Counted from the first letter of the stretch, positions 1 to 7,765 are shown. The stretch is 64,000 nt of DNA from Luteimicrobium sp049844995 (GCF_049844995.1 NZ_JBNCMC010000005.1:1-64000), one strand, 5' to 3'. Translations and numbers: made by a program. Notes: generated from the sequence alone by a model not told the origin.

Positions 1-1
1 C

Positions 2-69
2 TGTCCACGATGTCGTGAGACACCATGCCCGGAATGTCACCCGAAGAAGTGTCCACGATGTCGTGAGAC
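2..69. repeat. 20-bp direct repeat, possible IS scar
   Basis: The sequence TGTCCACGATGTCGTGAGAC occurs at 2-21 and again, identical, at 50-69, start-to-start distance 48 bp. Motifs of this kind are often seen around the ends of IS481/IS3-type elements in actinomycetes, and the copies sit immediately before a gene fragment whose 5' part is missing. No transposase is visible in the window, so the insertion-sequence origin is inference. Confidence 0.4.
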
Positions 70-97
70 TTCACAGAACGGATGCCGTTCTACTTCG

Positions 98-277
98 GCG
101 TCAGGGGTGGGGCGACTGTCTCGCGGGGGCGGCGCCGGCAGTTCGGCGCTGTTCTGGCTCGCGACCGTCGCCGCACTGGCAGCCGTCGTCGCGGCGGTCC
201 TGGTCCCTCGGGTCGGGCACCGTGCGGCGGATGCGGAGCAGCAGGCGGGGCTGGAGGAGGCCGTCACGGCGGCCTGA
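98..277 (+). pseudogene. 3' remnant of an MFS-type membrane transporter
   Basis: An open frame ending at the TGA at 275-277 encodes a hydrophobic helix (starting FWLATVAALAAVVAAVLV) followed by a short charged tail ending in EEAVTAA. This looks like the last transmembrane helix and cytoplasmic tail of a major facilitator transporter. There is no plausible start codon or upstream transporter sequence. The frame instead runs back into the direct repeat at 50-69, so the gene is probably truncated by an insertion or deletion. The family assignment rests on one helix and is weak; a different membrane protein is possible. Confidence 0.4.
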
Positions 278-336
278 TCCGCCCCCGATCCGGACCCGCT
301 TGGTCAGCAGGGCGGTCGAGGGAGCATCATCGGTCC

Positions 337-660
337 ATGGCCCCCTCTGCGCGCACTCCCGACATCGAGTTCGAGGTCGTCGACAACCCCGACGAGTCCC
401 GCTACGAGGCGCGCACACCGGACGGCGACGTCGTCGGGGTCGCGGACTACCGGCGCAGCTCGACCCCCCGCGGACCGCGGATCGTCTTCCCGCATACCTT
501 CGTGCCGCCCGAGCTCGAAGGGCACGGCATCGCGGCGTCGCTCGCGCGGCGCGCGCTCGACGACGCGAAGGCAGCCGGGGCCCGTGTCGTCCCGGTGTGC
601 TGGTTCATCGAGGGCTACATCGAGCGCCACCCCGAGTACGACGCGCTCGTCGAGCGCTGA
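337..660 (+). CDS. GNAT-like N-acetyltransferase, YjdJ type (107 aa)
   Basis: This is a short one-domain protein of the compact GNAT class (YjdJ/Gtn1 type), which uses acetyl-CoA to acetylate an unknown small substrate. Visible features are an N-terminal beta sheet that displays its own substrate-like loop, then the acetyl-CoA binding segment around LEGHGIAASLARRAL (residues about 55-70). The CWFIEGYIERHPEY block near the C-terminus is diagnostic for this family. The ATG at 337 lies six bases after a CATCAT -10-like box, so translation may be leaderless. A paralogue follows 85 bp downstream in the same orientation. Confidence 0.8.
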   Translation: MAPSARTPDIEFEVVDNPDESRYEARTPDGDVVGVADYRRSSTPRGPRIVFPHTFVPPELEGHGIAASLARRALDDAKAAGARVVPVCWFIEGYIERHPEYDALVER

Positions 661-745
661 GCCGGCGACGCCCCGCGCCGTCGGGCGAGCACCCGTGCCC
701 GGCGGTCGCCGGGACGCGGGTGACGCCGTCGGACATGATGGGCGG

Positions 746-1078
746 GTGACCGACGCCGACGCACTGCACCTGGTCGTGACCCACAACCGCGAGCACGAGC
801 GGTACGAGGTCCGTACGGGCGACGGCCGGTTCGCGGGCTTCACCGCCTACTGGGTGCGCGGCGACCGGGTCGTGTTCCTCCACACCGTCGTCAAGGACGA
901 GTTCGAGGGCCACGGCGTCGGCTCGTTCCTCGCGGCCCACGCGCTCGACGACGTCCGGTCCCGGGGGATGCGCGTCGTCGCCGTCTGCCCGTTCATCCAC
1001 GCCTACGTGGAGCGGCACCACGAGTACGACGACCTCGTCGAGCCCGCCCGGCCCGAGGACCTCGACCCGGACGCCTGA
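746..1078 (+). CDS. GNAT-like N-acetyltransferase, YjdJ type (110 aa)
   Basis: This is a second compact GNAT-like protein, clearly paralogous to the one ending at 660. It has the acetyl-CoA segment FEGHGVGSFLAAHALDD and the C-terminal CPFIHAYVERHHEY block. The GTG at 746 is chosen because the reading frame upstream is the paralogue's antisense-like GC-rich spacer, and a CATGAT box ends six bases before it. The tandem arrangement suggests duplication followed by divergence. The substrate cannot be read from the sequence. Confidence 0.8.
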   Translation: MTDADALHLVVTHNREHERYEVRTGDGRFAGFTAYWVRGDRVVFLHTVVKDEFEGHGVGSFLAAHALDDVRSRGMRVVAVCPFIHAYVERHHEYDDLVEPARPEDLDPDA

Positions 1079-1143
1079 GCGGGCGCCGTCGTCGTCCGAC
1101 GACTGTCGCCGAGCGTGCGCGCCCCGCCCGACGCGAACGCGAC

Positions 1144-1175
1144 CGTGGCCCGTCCGGTTGCCCGGACGGGCCACG
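1144..1175. terminator. Bidirectional intrinsic terminator
   Basis: A perfect 14-bp inverted repeat (1144-1157 with 1162-1175) with a TTGC loop lies between the convergent acetyltransferase and esterase genes. There is no long T tract, as is common in high-GC actinomycetes. Confidence 0.8.
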
Positions 1176-1204
1176 ATCTGGTTCTCGGCGAGGGGGGTCC
1201 GCGA

Positions 1205-2881
1205 TCAGCGGACGGTGATGGTCACCTTCGCCGAGCGGGGGGCGTCCTTGCCGGACAGCACGTCCTTCGCCTTCGCGAGGTCGACGACGAGGTACGCGCC
1301 GTCGTCCTGCACGCCGTTCGGCTGCAGCTTGGTGTGCAGGGCGAAGGGCGGGGCGACGTCCGTCGAGGCCTCGCCGTTCGCGTCGGAGAGCCCGTCGATC
1401 CCGAAGTCCGAGTCGTTCGACACGAGCAGCTTGCGGCCGCCGTCGACGAGGTCGATGCCCTCGATCTTGTCGTGGCCGAAGAACCCGCCCGAGGCGTCGA
1501 GCTTCGTGACGAGGGCGCCGAGGTCCAGGGAGAGCGACTTGGCGACCGGGGTGACGCCGGCGGCGCGGAGGACCGCGTCGCCGTCGGGGCTCTGGGACTT
1601 GTCGGTGAACAGGTACTCGAGCGGCCCCACGCCGGTGCTCGTGCCGGGGACCTCGAGGCCGTAGGTCGCGTCGTAGTGCGCCCCCGCCACCTTCGCGGAC
1701 GGCCCGATGTCGGTCGCCTTCGACAGGTCGACCTCGTAGACCTTCTTGTACGCGCCGGGCTCGGCTGCGCCGTCGCGCTCGTCGACGAGGAACCGGGTTG
1801 CCGTGATCGCTGTGATCTCGCTGACCGCCGTGCCGTTGGTCGCCGGGTCGTCCAGGACGTACGCGTACTCGTGCGTCCGGTGGGTCGCCAGGTCGAACGT
1901 GACGATCCGCGTGAACGGGATGTTCTTGCTCTTGGCCTGGTGCGAGGAGTCGATCGTGAGGGCCGCCTGCATGATGCCGACGAGCGTCTTCCCGTCGGGC
2001 GTGATCGTCAGGCCCTCCATGCCCTTGTTGGGCTCGCGGAACTTCAGCTCGCGGGGGAGCGACCCGTCGAACGGCGAGAACCGCTCGAGCTCCTTGCCGT
2101 TCTTGTCGAAGTGGACGACGAACGGGCCGTACTCGTCGGACACCCAGAACGTGCCGTCCTTCGCCGCTACGAGGCCCTCCGAGTCCAGGCCGTTCGCGGA
2201 CGTCGGCAGGGCCTTGCCGTCCAGGCCGAGGATCGTCTCGCCCGCGTCGGCCTGCGGGTTCTCGAGCCCGTTGAGGGGCGTGCCGTCCGTGGCCTTGAGC
2301 GGGATGGTCCGTAGCAGCGTGGCCTGGCCGTTCGCGCCGAGCCGGAGCTCGCCGATCGACGGTGTGAAGCCGGGCAGCGGCTCGACCTTGCTCCCGTCCG
2401 GCCCGTCGACGTTCGGTCCACGGTCCGTCAGCCCGTAGACGACGTCGTCGCTGCCCGGCTTCGCGACGACCGACGAGCCGTACCCGGCGCCCGAGATGTC
2501 GACGTCGCCGACCTTCCCGAGCGGGGTGACGTCCGTCGAGTACAGGGTCGCGGCGTCCGTCGTCGTGTAGGTGAAGGAGTCGGTGCCGTGGAAGCCCTTG
2601 TCGGGCGTGTAGAGGAACGAGCCGTCGGCCTGCTGTGTGACCGTGCCGTGCGCGGCCTGGGTGCTCGAGACGAGCTGGAGGCCCTTCGGGTCGTTCGCGA
2701 GGGGCGTGAGGACGCTCGTCACGCCACCGGCGACCGTGACCTTGTCGGCGCGCGGGGCCGACGACGTCCCGTGCGACGGGGCCGGGTGCGACGGGCGGCC
2801 GTGGGCGAGCGCGGGCGCGGCGACGCCCGCGAGACCGAGACCGAGGAGCGCCGCGACCGCGGCACTGCGGGACCTGAGCAT
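1205..2881 (-). CDS. Secreted phytase-like esterase with Ig-like N-terminal domain
   Basis: The 558-residue exported protein begins with a clear Sec signal peptide (arginine-containing n-region, a hydrophobic stretch LLGLGLAGVAAPALA, cleavage near residue 26). Residues about 48-110 resemble a bacterial cadherin/Ig-like module (the GSFLYTPDKGFHGTDSFTY block is typical). The rest matches the esterase-like phytase domain family (a beta-propeller fold), with landmarks DRGPNVDG, FWVSDEYGPF and GHDKIEGID. Such proteins are thought to hydrolyse phosphate esters outside the cell, but the substrate is not established. It is convergent with the acetyltransferase pair and separated from it by a terminator. 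Confidence 0.85.
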   Translation of the reverse strand: MLRSRSAAVAALLGLGLAGVAAPALAHGRPSHPAPSHGTSSAPRADKVTVAGGVTSVLTPLANDPKGLQLVSSTQAAHGTVTQQADGSFLYTPDKGFHGTDSFTYTTTDAATLYSTDVTPLGKVGDVDISGAGYGSSVVAKPGSDDVVYGLTDRGPNVDGPDGSKVEPLPGFTPSIGELRLGANGQATLLRTIPLKATDGTPLNGLENPQADAGETILGLDGKALPTSANGLDSEGLVAAKDGTFWVSDEYGPFVVHFDKNGKELERFSPFDGSLPRELKFREPNKGMEGLTITPDGKTLVGIMQAALTIDSSHQAKSKNIPFTRIVTFDLATHRTHEYAYVLDDPATNGTAVSEITAITATRFLVDERDGAAEPGAYKKVYEVDLSKATDIGPSAKVAGAHYDATYGLEVPGTSTGVGPLEYLFTDKSQSPDGDAVLRAAGVTPVAKSLSLDLGALVTKLDASGGFFGHDKIEGIDLVDGGRKLLVSNDSDFGIDGLSDANGEASTDVAPPFALHTKLQPNGVQDDGAYLVVDLAKAKDVLSGKDAPRSAKVTITVR

Positions 2882-3023
2882 GGGGTGACCTCTCGTGCGA
2901 GGGGCTCCACCGGTCGGGCGGCCGTCCGTCCGGCGTCGGCGGAGAGCGACGCTCGGACGCTAGGCCGCGCGACGGAGGTCCGGGCGGCGAGCCGGTGGCG
3001 GTCGCCTGTCGCGCGGGTGAACG

Positions 3024-3218
3024 TTGGGCGTCGACGCCGACGCCTGGGCCGCCGAGCGCGACGAGGCCCGCACCGCAGCCATCGAGGCCGACTACGACCT
3101 TGCGGACCTGCTGCCCACCCCCGCCGAGGTCGACGGAGACGCCGCCATGTACGCCGCCCGGATGGTCGCCGACCCCTGGCTCGATCCGTGGGGCGCCGAG
3201 TCCAACGCGACCTGGTGA
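3024..3218 (+). CDS. Small acidic hypothetical protein (64 aa)
   Basis: The frame shows strong third-position GC bias and an acidic, alanine-rich composition with natural-looking content (PWLDPWGAESNATW at the end), so it is probably a real coding segment. The frame opens with a TTG directly after a stop codon and has no good ribosome binding site, so the start is uncertain and it may be the 3' part of an older gene. It sits 82 bp before another accessory gene of unknown function. I do not recognise a family. Confidence 0.4.
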   Translation: MGVDADAWAAERDEARTAAIEADYDLADLLPTPAEVDGDAAMYAARMVADPWLDPWGAESNATW

Positions 3219-3300
3219 ACACCGCCCCGGCCTGCCCATCGGCGGGCCCGGGGGCCTACCACCCGCCCGCCTGACCAGCCACGACACCCCGGAGGACACC

Positions 3301-3771
3301 GTGAGCGTCATGCTCCTTCCCCACGATCACATCGACCTGCTCGTCACCGCGGCCGCCACCTGGGACCTCGAGCTCGGCACCGAACCCGCCGAGCACCCCC
3401 TGGGCAAGCGCATCCTGCGCGCCGCCCGGGAACCCGACGTCGTCGGAGCGCTGCTCATCGGCCTCAACGTGCGCGCGTTCCGCGACCGCTACATCCCCGC
3501 CACGGCCGCACACGAGCCGGCCCGACTGCGCGAGTTCGAAGGCGAGGCCGGCGAGTACGCCAGCGCGTACACCTACCGCCCGGTCCACCGCACCGACCTC
3601 GTCCCCCTGCACGTCCTCGCCGCCGTTCGCGCCTGGCGCTACCAGTGCCTCGACGCCGAGAACTACCGCGAGACCCTCGCCTGGCGCTTCAGCGAACTCA
3701 TCCGCTCCGCCGCCGAGGACGAGCTGCCCGGCATGGACCTCGCGCCCTTGGCTTGGACCCGCACGTCGTGA
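3301..3771 (+). CDS. Hypothetical protein, accessory island (156 aa)
   Basis: This soluble protein of unknown function starts at GTG 3301 (alternative ATG at 3310), preceded by GGAGGA with proper spacing. It is largely alpha-helical in appearance, with a central aromatic segment (YASAYTYRPVHRTDL) and a conserved-looking C-terminal block WRYQCLDAENYRETLAWRF. That C-terminal block is repeated as a fragment at about 5603-5772, so this gene or its family has been duplicated around the intervening genes. No catalytic motif is visible. Codon use is GC3-rich and unlike the lower-GC genes that follow. Confidence 0.6.
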   Translation: MSVMLLPHDHIDLLVTAAATWDLELGTEPAEHPLGKRILRAAREPDVVGALLIGLNVRAFRDRYIPATAAHEPARLREFEGEAGEYASAYTYRPVHRTDLVPLHVLAAVRAWRYQCLDAENYRETLAWRFSELIRSAAEDELPGMDLAPLAWTRTS

Positions 3772-3840
3772 CAGAGCGACGACGGCCCGGCTCCATGATC
3801 AGAGGCCGGGGCCACCAGTCGTCGGGTTGTGCCCAGTGTC

Positions 3841-4314
3841 CTACGTGCAGCCGGTCGTGCCCACCGTCAAGAGACACGCGTATCCGACCGGCTTTCCGCG
3901 GTCATACGCTATGACGCGTGCCCACGCGCCGGCCTCGAGTCGAAGCCCAATCGCCACAATTCCCGACCCATTCACACCTCGAACTACCGTTGTCGTGTAC
4001 ACCGGGCCGGAGCTGGAGAAGACCAGCTCCGGCCCGGTAGAACACGTATTCGAGGATCGGATGTAGTAGTTCGGGTGGACGTCGTGCGCTGCGGCGGGCG
4101 GCAAGACTGAAGTCGCACTCGGGTCTCGATCCTCCGCGCCCGCAGGGACCGAGGTCAGATGAGTAGGCGCGAGCGCTACTCGCTCCGCATCGATTTGTGC
4201 GCCGCACGCAGAGAGGGTCGGACCGGTAATTGCGTCCTCGCCGCAGCCGCTCAGGAACGGGCCCGCCAGAATCCCTATCGCTACGAGCTCGGCCAAGATC
4301 GTCCGCCGTTTCAT
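3841..4314 (-). CDS. Predicted lipoprotein linked to G1 peptidase
   Basis: The protein starts at ATG 4314, directly before a lipoprotein signal: MKRR, a hydrophobic core, then the lipobox LSGC with the modified cysteine at residue 24. The mature part is about 130 residues with two more cysteines near the end and no family I recognise. An in-frame extension to 4386 exists but would bury the signal peptide. It begins 10 bp after the stop of the upstream peptidase gene on the same strand, so the two are very probably cotranscribed. Substrate recruitment or inhibition of the peptidase would be speculation. Confidence 0.65.
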   Translation of the reverse strand: MKRRTILAELVAIGILAGPFLSGCGEDAITGPTLSACGAQIDAERVALAPTHLTSVPAGAEDRDPSATSVLPPAAAHDVHPNYYIRSSNTCSTGPELVFSSSGPVYTTTVVRGVNGSGIVAIGLRLEAGAWARVIAYDRGKPVGYACLLTVGTTGCT

Positions 4315-4324
4315 GCCCCTGATA

Positions 4325-5458
4325 CTAGAAGCCGCAGGCAGGCGAGTCCGGATCGTCCGACGTTCCCCGGTTGTGCCACGTGACATGGAACCCGTCCGCC
4401 GTCAACGTATCCGGCGCCGCCATGAGCGTGTTGTCGCCGCAGTTGAGCATCTTCCATGCGCTTGGATTCAGGCCCACCGCGTCACCGCCAGTAACGCCGT
4501 CGGACTGATAGGCCTGCGGGTAGCGGATCCATATCGGTGCGGTCTGCGGCAGGGACGGATAGCGTGTACTGCCGAGGGTGGTGTGCGTTGGACGTTCCAC
4601 GATCCACTCCGCCTGGTTCCCGACGGAGCCCTCGACCTGCTGCTCGGCCCACACACACCCGGCGTCTACATCCCCGCACATTTCGAACTCCGCCCACCCC
4701 GAAGCGGCGTCGTAGGCGACAAAGTTGGTCAGCTCCTCGCCGTAGTATGCCGAGAACCCGTCGAGGTCGACCTCGTGTTCCTGCGGGTAGATCTCGTACC
4801 AGGCTACCTCCTGTTGGTCCAAAGTGCCCGCATACCAGTATTGCGCCTGCTTGTAGCCATCCTGTACCAGTTCGTCGGTGTTGGAATTTGGGTCCCCAGC
4901 GCCCAGGCCGGCCCAAATTGATTCCGCCTCGGAAGTCGCGGGCTCCCACGTCGGCCACGGGTTGTACCACTCCATCGAAGCGCTAGCCGGGTCGGGTAGT
5001 GGGACTTGGTATCCGGCCCAGTTGCGGGACGGTGAAGCAGCTTCGGTTGTAGAGGCCGAGAATACGTGATCGGTGGACTTTGATCCCCGGGAAGGGTTTG
5101 GGTGAGTTCGATCGGTGATGGTGCAGGTGGTGGATGTCGTCCAGTGGACCTTCCGATTGCCCATCGCCTTCTGGATAAACCTGCCAGCCTGAGCGCGGAT
5201 GGCAGGCGAAAGATGAGTCGGCGCTAGGTCCTGCGGCGCAACACTGGAGGGGCTGTCGGTCTGCGGCACGACGAGGCGCATACCGGCTGGACAGCCGGCA
5301 CCACCCGCACGAGTCTGTGCGGCAGCGACGTGTCCTGCGGGAGGGGTCGACAGGGTGGGCGACGGTGTGGCCTCGGCGGGGACGCCAGCGAGCGCGCCGG
5401 CTCCAACGGCCAGAACTGCGAGCGCAGAGAGCGAGAGACGAGAGGCGAGGGCCCTCAC
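4325..5458 (-). CDS. Secreted G1-family glutamic endopeptidase (eqolisin-like)
   Basis: The 377-residue protein has a signal peptide (cleavage near residue 29), a ~115-residue propeptide-like region and a C-terminal domain with the landmarks of peptidase family G1. These are NWAGY at 146-150, WAGLG at 182-186, the ELVQDG segment with predicted catalytic Gln199, the AWYEIYP block at 219-225, and AEWIVERP with predicted catalytic Glu284. G1 enzymes are acid endopeptidases known mainly from fungi, with bacterial members. GTG 5458 is chosen because AAAGGGG lies 7 bases upstream and the signal peptide starts there. A TTGACG-N17-TTATGT promoter precedes it. The lipoprotein gene follows 10 bp later. 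Confidence 0.8.
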   Translation of the reverse strand: MRALASRLSLSALAVLAVGAGALAGVPAEATPSPTLSTPPAGHVAAAQTRAGGAGCPAGMRLVVPQTDSPSSVAPQDLAPTHLSPAIRAQAGRFIQKAMGNRKVHWTTSTTCTITDRTHPNPSRGSKSTDHVFSASTTEAASPSRNWAGYQVPLPDPASASMEWYNPWPTWEPATSEAESIWAGLGAGDPNSNTDELVQDGYKQAQYWYAGTLDQQEVAWYEIYPQEHEVDLDGFSAYYGEELTNFVAYDAASGWAEFEMCGDVDAGCVWAEQQVEGSVGNQAEWIVERPTHTTLGSTRYPSLPQTAPIWIRYPQAYQSDGVTGGDAVGLNPSAWKMLNCGDNTLMAAPDTLTADGFHVTWHNRGTSDDPDSPACGF

Positions 5459-5521
5459 AAGGTCCCCTTTCTGTATGCCCGCGACCAGGATGCTTCGCGG
5501 ATGACAACAATGTCTGGCGCA

Positions 5522-5550
5522 ACATAACAACAGTCACGCAACGCCGTCAA
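5522..5550 (-). promoter_or_regulatory. Sigma-70-type promoter of the peptidase operon
   Basis: On the minus strand, TTGACG (5550-5545) and TTATGT (5527-5522) are separated by 17 bases. They lie about 65 bases before the GTG start of the peptidase gene. This is one of the few consensus-like promoters with a normal leader in the window. Confidence 0.6.
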
Positions 5551-5602
5551 GGGCTGCGTCCAAATTCAAGAGTTGGGCCAAGGCTCCAAGGCTGAGCCGG
5601 GG

Positions 5603-5772
5603 GCCGCGACACTCGCCGTCCGCCCCCCCCCTGGCGCTACCAGTGCCTCGACGCCGAGAACTACCGCGAGATCCTCGCCTGGCGGTTTTGCGAACTCATC
5701 CGCTCCGCAGTTGCGGACGAACTGCCCGGCACAGACGAGGCACCCGAGCCGTGGACCCGAGTGGCGGGATGA
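5603..5772 (+). pseudogene. Duplicated 3' end of the 3301-3771 gene
   Basis: From 5632 to the TGA at 5770-5772 the frame encodes WRYQCLDAENYREILAWRF and continues to WTRVAG. This closely matches the last 45 codons of the gene ending at 3771. Similarity seems to extend a little further upstream (GCGACACTCGCCGTCCGC against GTCCTCGCCGCCGTTCGC) but is thrown out of frame by a nine-C run at 5623-5631. No start or N-terminal part is present. The fragment and the intact gene flank the peptidase/lipoprotein pair, pointing to a past duplication or recombination event there. Confidence 0.7.
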
Positions 5773-5775
5773 GGA

Positions 5776-5819
5776 AGAGGGCGGCTCATTCCCCTTTGAG
5801 AAGGAATGAGCCGCCCTCT
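5776..5819. terminator. Strong intrinsic terminator, 17-bp stem
   Basis: Positions 5776-5792 pair perfectly with 5803-5819 around a 10-base loop. It directly follows the stop of the duplicated gene fragment (plus strand) and lies 62 bp from the end of the gene at 5882 on the other strand, so it may serve both directions. Confidence 0.8.
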
Positions 5820-5881
5820 ATTCGAATGGGAAGCGTGGAGGCAAAGACTTGGTCCGTCGTCAGTATTGCTCGGTCCAGGTG

Positions 5882-6340
5882 CTAGATCGGACGCGATACC
5901 AAGTGAATCGTCGCGATAGTCGGAGCAAACGCAACGAGATGGCCTTCAGTAATCGTTGAAGCGAAGACCGATATTGTGCCCATTTGCCACCGCAAAGCCA
6001 GGCTCACGGAACCGTCAAGGGTAATAGGAACCGGAACGCCTGGACCAATCCTGTCGGCCGGAACGTCGCGGTGGAGGGCCCACTTCGTGATCCGCTCCGG
6101 AAGCGCGACGCCGGCATCCGCGAGGACTGCGCCGAGCCCTCCAACGCAAGCTCCGTAGGTACCGAGCAGCCCCTCACTCTCCGCTTCAACGGTGTCGTAG
6201 CCAGGCTCGGCGATCGTTACAGCCCAGGCCATGCCGCCTTCGGCCGCCGCGTAACTGAATGCGCCTACCGTCTGGGGAGCACTCTCGATGTGGCTGAACC
6301 AGAGACGGCGACGGTGGCCGACGTCCCGGTTGAAGTCCAT
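5882..6340 (-). CDS. Hypothetical protein coupled to secreted partner (152 aa)
   Basis: The ATG at 6340 overlaps the stop codon of the upstream secreted-protein gene by one base (ATGA), so the pair is translationally coupled. The protein has no clear signal peptide and is rich in alanine, glycine and valine, with possible weakly hydrophobic segments (GGMAWAVTIAEPGY, GLLGTYGACVGGLGAVLADAG). I do not recognise the family. Its codon use is lower in GC than the flanking chromosomal genes, consistent with acquisition together with the upstream gene. Confidence 0.6.
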   Translation of the reverse strand: MDFNRDVGHRRRLWFSHIESAPQTVGAFSYAAAEGGMAWAVTIAEPGYDTVEAESEGLLGTYGACVGGLGAVLADAGVALPERITKWALHRDVPADRIGPGVPVPITLDGSVSLALRWQMGTISVFASTITEGHLVAFAPTIATIHLVSRPI

Positions 6341-7092
6341 CAGTTCCCGGTGCCGCTGGAGGAGGCGAGCTTGGTCGTTGAAGCCCTGCTGAGAGTGTCG
6401 TACCCGCGGAACCCAAAGTCGCCAAGGAAACGCTGCGACCCGTAGTAGAAGATGATCTGCGCCTTGACCATCGGGAAGACCGTAATGCTGTTCTTCGATC
6501 CCCAGGGCTTCTTCACGAGCGTGTCTACACTCATGTCAACCCCACTGGGCGCAGCGCCGCTGCTGTCGCAGATGGTGTCGCTACCACCCGAGACGTTGAC
6601 GCCACACCAGTACCTCGAGGTCTTAGTCGCGGTAACACCGCCGACGTTTGAAACGGTCTTCGATGAAAGGGTCAATTCCCAAGCGTGCGAACTACCTCCA
6701 ATTGCTGTCTGCTTCAACTGGAAATCGACCCGAGCCTCGGTATGGCAGTCCGTACCATTTTCAGCGCAGTCTGCGACCGTGAACGGATACCAGTCCGAAT
6801 AATAGACGTAGTCCGACTTTCGTTGACCCTTGTTCCAGAGCTTGAAGCCATCAGGTGTCGATGACAGCGGTTGGATGGCGGCGCCGTCAGATGCGTCCAG
6901 CACTGTCAGCTCGCCGGCTGCCTCCATGCTCGCAATGTCAGCCTCGGTAGCGCTCTCTGGCAGTGGCGCGCCCTCCAGAAGGTAGGAGTGCGACTCCGGG
7001 GGAGCTGGCGAGTCCGCGATCGCGGCCGAGGGGACAGCCGTCGCGGCGAAGGCTGTGAGCAGGGTGATGACCACCCGTGAGGTTCGTTTCAT
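6340..7092 (-). CDS. Secreted hypothetical protein (250 aa)
   Basis: The protein starts at ATG 7092 with a textbook signal peptide (MKRTSRVVITLLTAFAATA, cleavage near AIADSP). The mature protein is about 220 residues, rich in Ser, Thr and aromatic residues, with paired cysteines (ADCAENGTDC, then WCGVNVSGGSDTIC) that probably form disulfides. AGGAGG lies 13 bases before the ATG; the in-frame extension to 7128 would include that site within the coding region and is not preferred. It is the first gene of a two-gene operon. No enzymatic motif is visible and I do not assign a function. Confidence 0.7.
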   Translation of the reverse strand: MKRTSRVVITLLTAFAATAVPSAAIADSPAPPESHSYLLEGAPLPESATEADIASMEAAGELTVLDASDGAAIQPLSSTPDGFKLWNKGQRKSDYVYYSDWYPFTVADCAENGTDCHTEARVDFQLKQTAIGGSSHAWELTLSSKTVSNVGGVTATKTSRYWCGVNVSGGSDTICDSSGAAPSGVDMSVDTLVKKPWGSKNSITVFPMVKAQIIFYYGSQRFLGDFGFRGYDTLSRASTTKLASSSGTGN

Positions 7093-7099
7093 GGAGCAG

Positions 7100-7128
7100 A
7101 CAGTCCTCCTCTTGATTGGCGGTGTCAA
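7100..7128 (-). promoter_or_regulatory. Candidate promoter of the secreted-protein operon
   Basis: Minus-strand TTGACA (7128-7123) and GACTGT (7105-7100) are 17 bases apart. The -35 is perfect but the -10 is poor, and it would place the transcript start next to the ATG at 7092, bypassing the AGGAGG. It is therefore tentative. Confidence 0.3.
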
Positions 7129-7227
7129 TCATTTCGACTGCTGGGGGCGTCCGTGTCCCGGTCGCGGCCATCGGAGGTTTCGAGGCGGCCCGCGCAGCGC
7201 GCCTGAGGAGAGCTAATGCGTGCTGGC

Positions 7228-7725
7228 TCAGCGAGAGCCCGTGGGTGGCGTCCAGCCGTCCTCGTCGCGGATCGCCCGCATGACGCGTCGGGTGATCTCG
7301 CGGAGCTGGCGGGCCTGCGCCTGCGTGAGGCGGTCGAGGACCAGCCGGTGGACCGTCTCCACGTGACCGGGGGTGGCCGCGTCGACCTTGGCGCGCCCCG
7401 GCTCGGTGAGTGTCGCGAGCGTGAACCGGCCGTCGGCGGGGTCGGTCGAGCGCCGGACCCACCCGTGCGACTCGAGGCGTGTCACCGCGCGCGAGAGACG
7501 CGAGAGCGAGCTGTTCGCGTACCCCGCGAGCACGCTCATCCGTAGTGCGCCGTCGGGCGCCTGCGCGAGCGCGTACAGCACGCCGTACTCGAAGTGCGTC
7601 AGCTGCGCGTCCCGCTGGAGCTGGGCGTCGAGGGCGGCGGGCAGCCACTCGAGCACGGTGGCCAGGGAGGCCCAGGTCGCGAGGTCGTCGCCCTCGAGCG
7701 CGGCGGGGCTGCTGGTGGCCGACAT
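7228..7725 (-). CDS. MarR-family transcriptional regulator
   Basis: This 165-residue winged-helix protein is of usual MarR length. The recognition-helix region is LAGYANSSLSRLSRAVTRLE, followed by the wing motif RSTDPADGRFTLATLTEPGR with the DxR signature. It is divergent from an SDR gene across a 131-bp spacer that contains a large dyad, so it most likely represses the SDR and itself. A TACGCT box ends six bases before the ATG, suggesting a leaderless message. The ligand is unknown; MarR proteins of this layout usually respond to phenolic or oxidising compounds processed by the neighbouring enzyme. Confidence 0.88.
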   Translation of the reverse strand: MSATSSPAALEGDDLATWASLATVLEWLPAALDAQLQRDAQLTHFEYGVLYALAQAPDGALRMSVLAGYANSSLSRLSRAVTRLESHGWVRRSTDPADGRFTLATLTEPGRAKVDAATPGHVETVHRLVLDRLTQAQARQLREITRRVMRAIRDEDGWTPPTGSR

Positions 7726-7765
7726 GGGTGCAGCGTACCGGGGTGCTGGCTCCGACGCCGCCGAG

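Noticed and set aside
3000..7130. Prophage or integrative conjugative element
   Set aside because: No integrase, relaxase, capsid or replication gene is visible; lower GC and one duplicated gene end alone do not support a complete mobile element.
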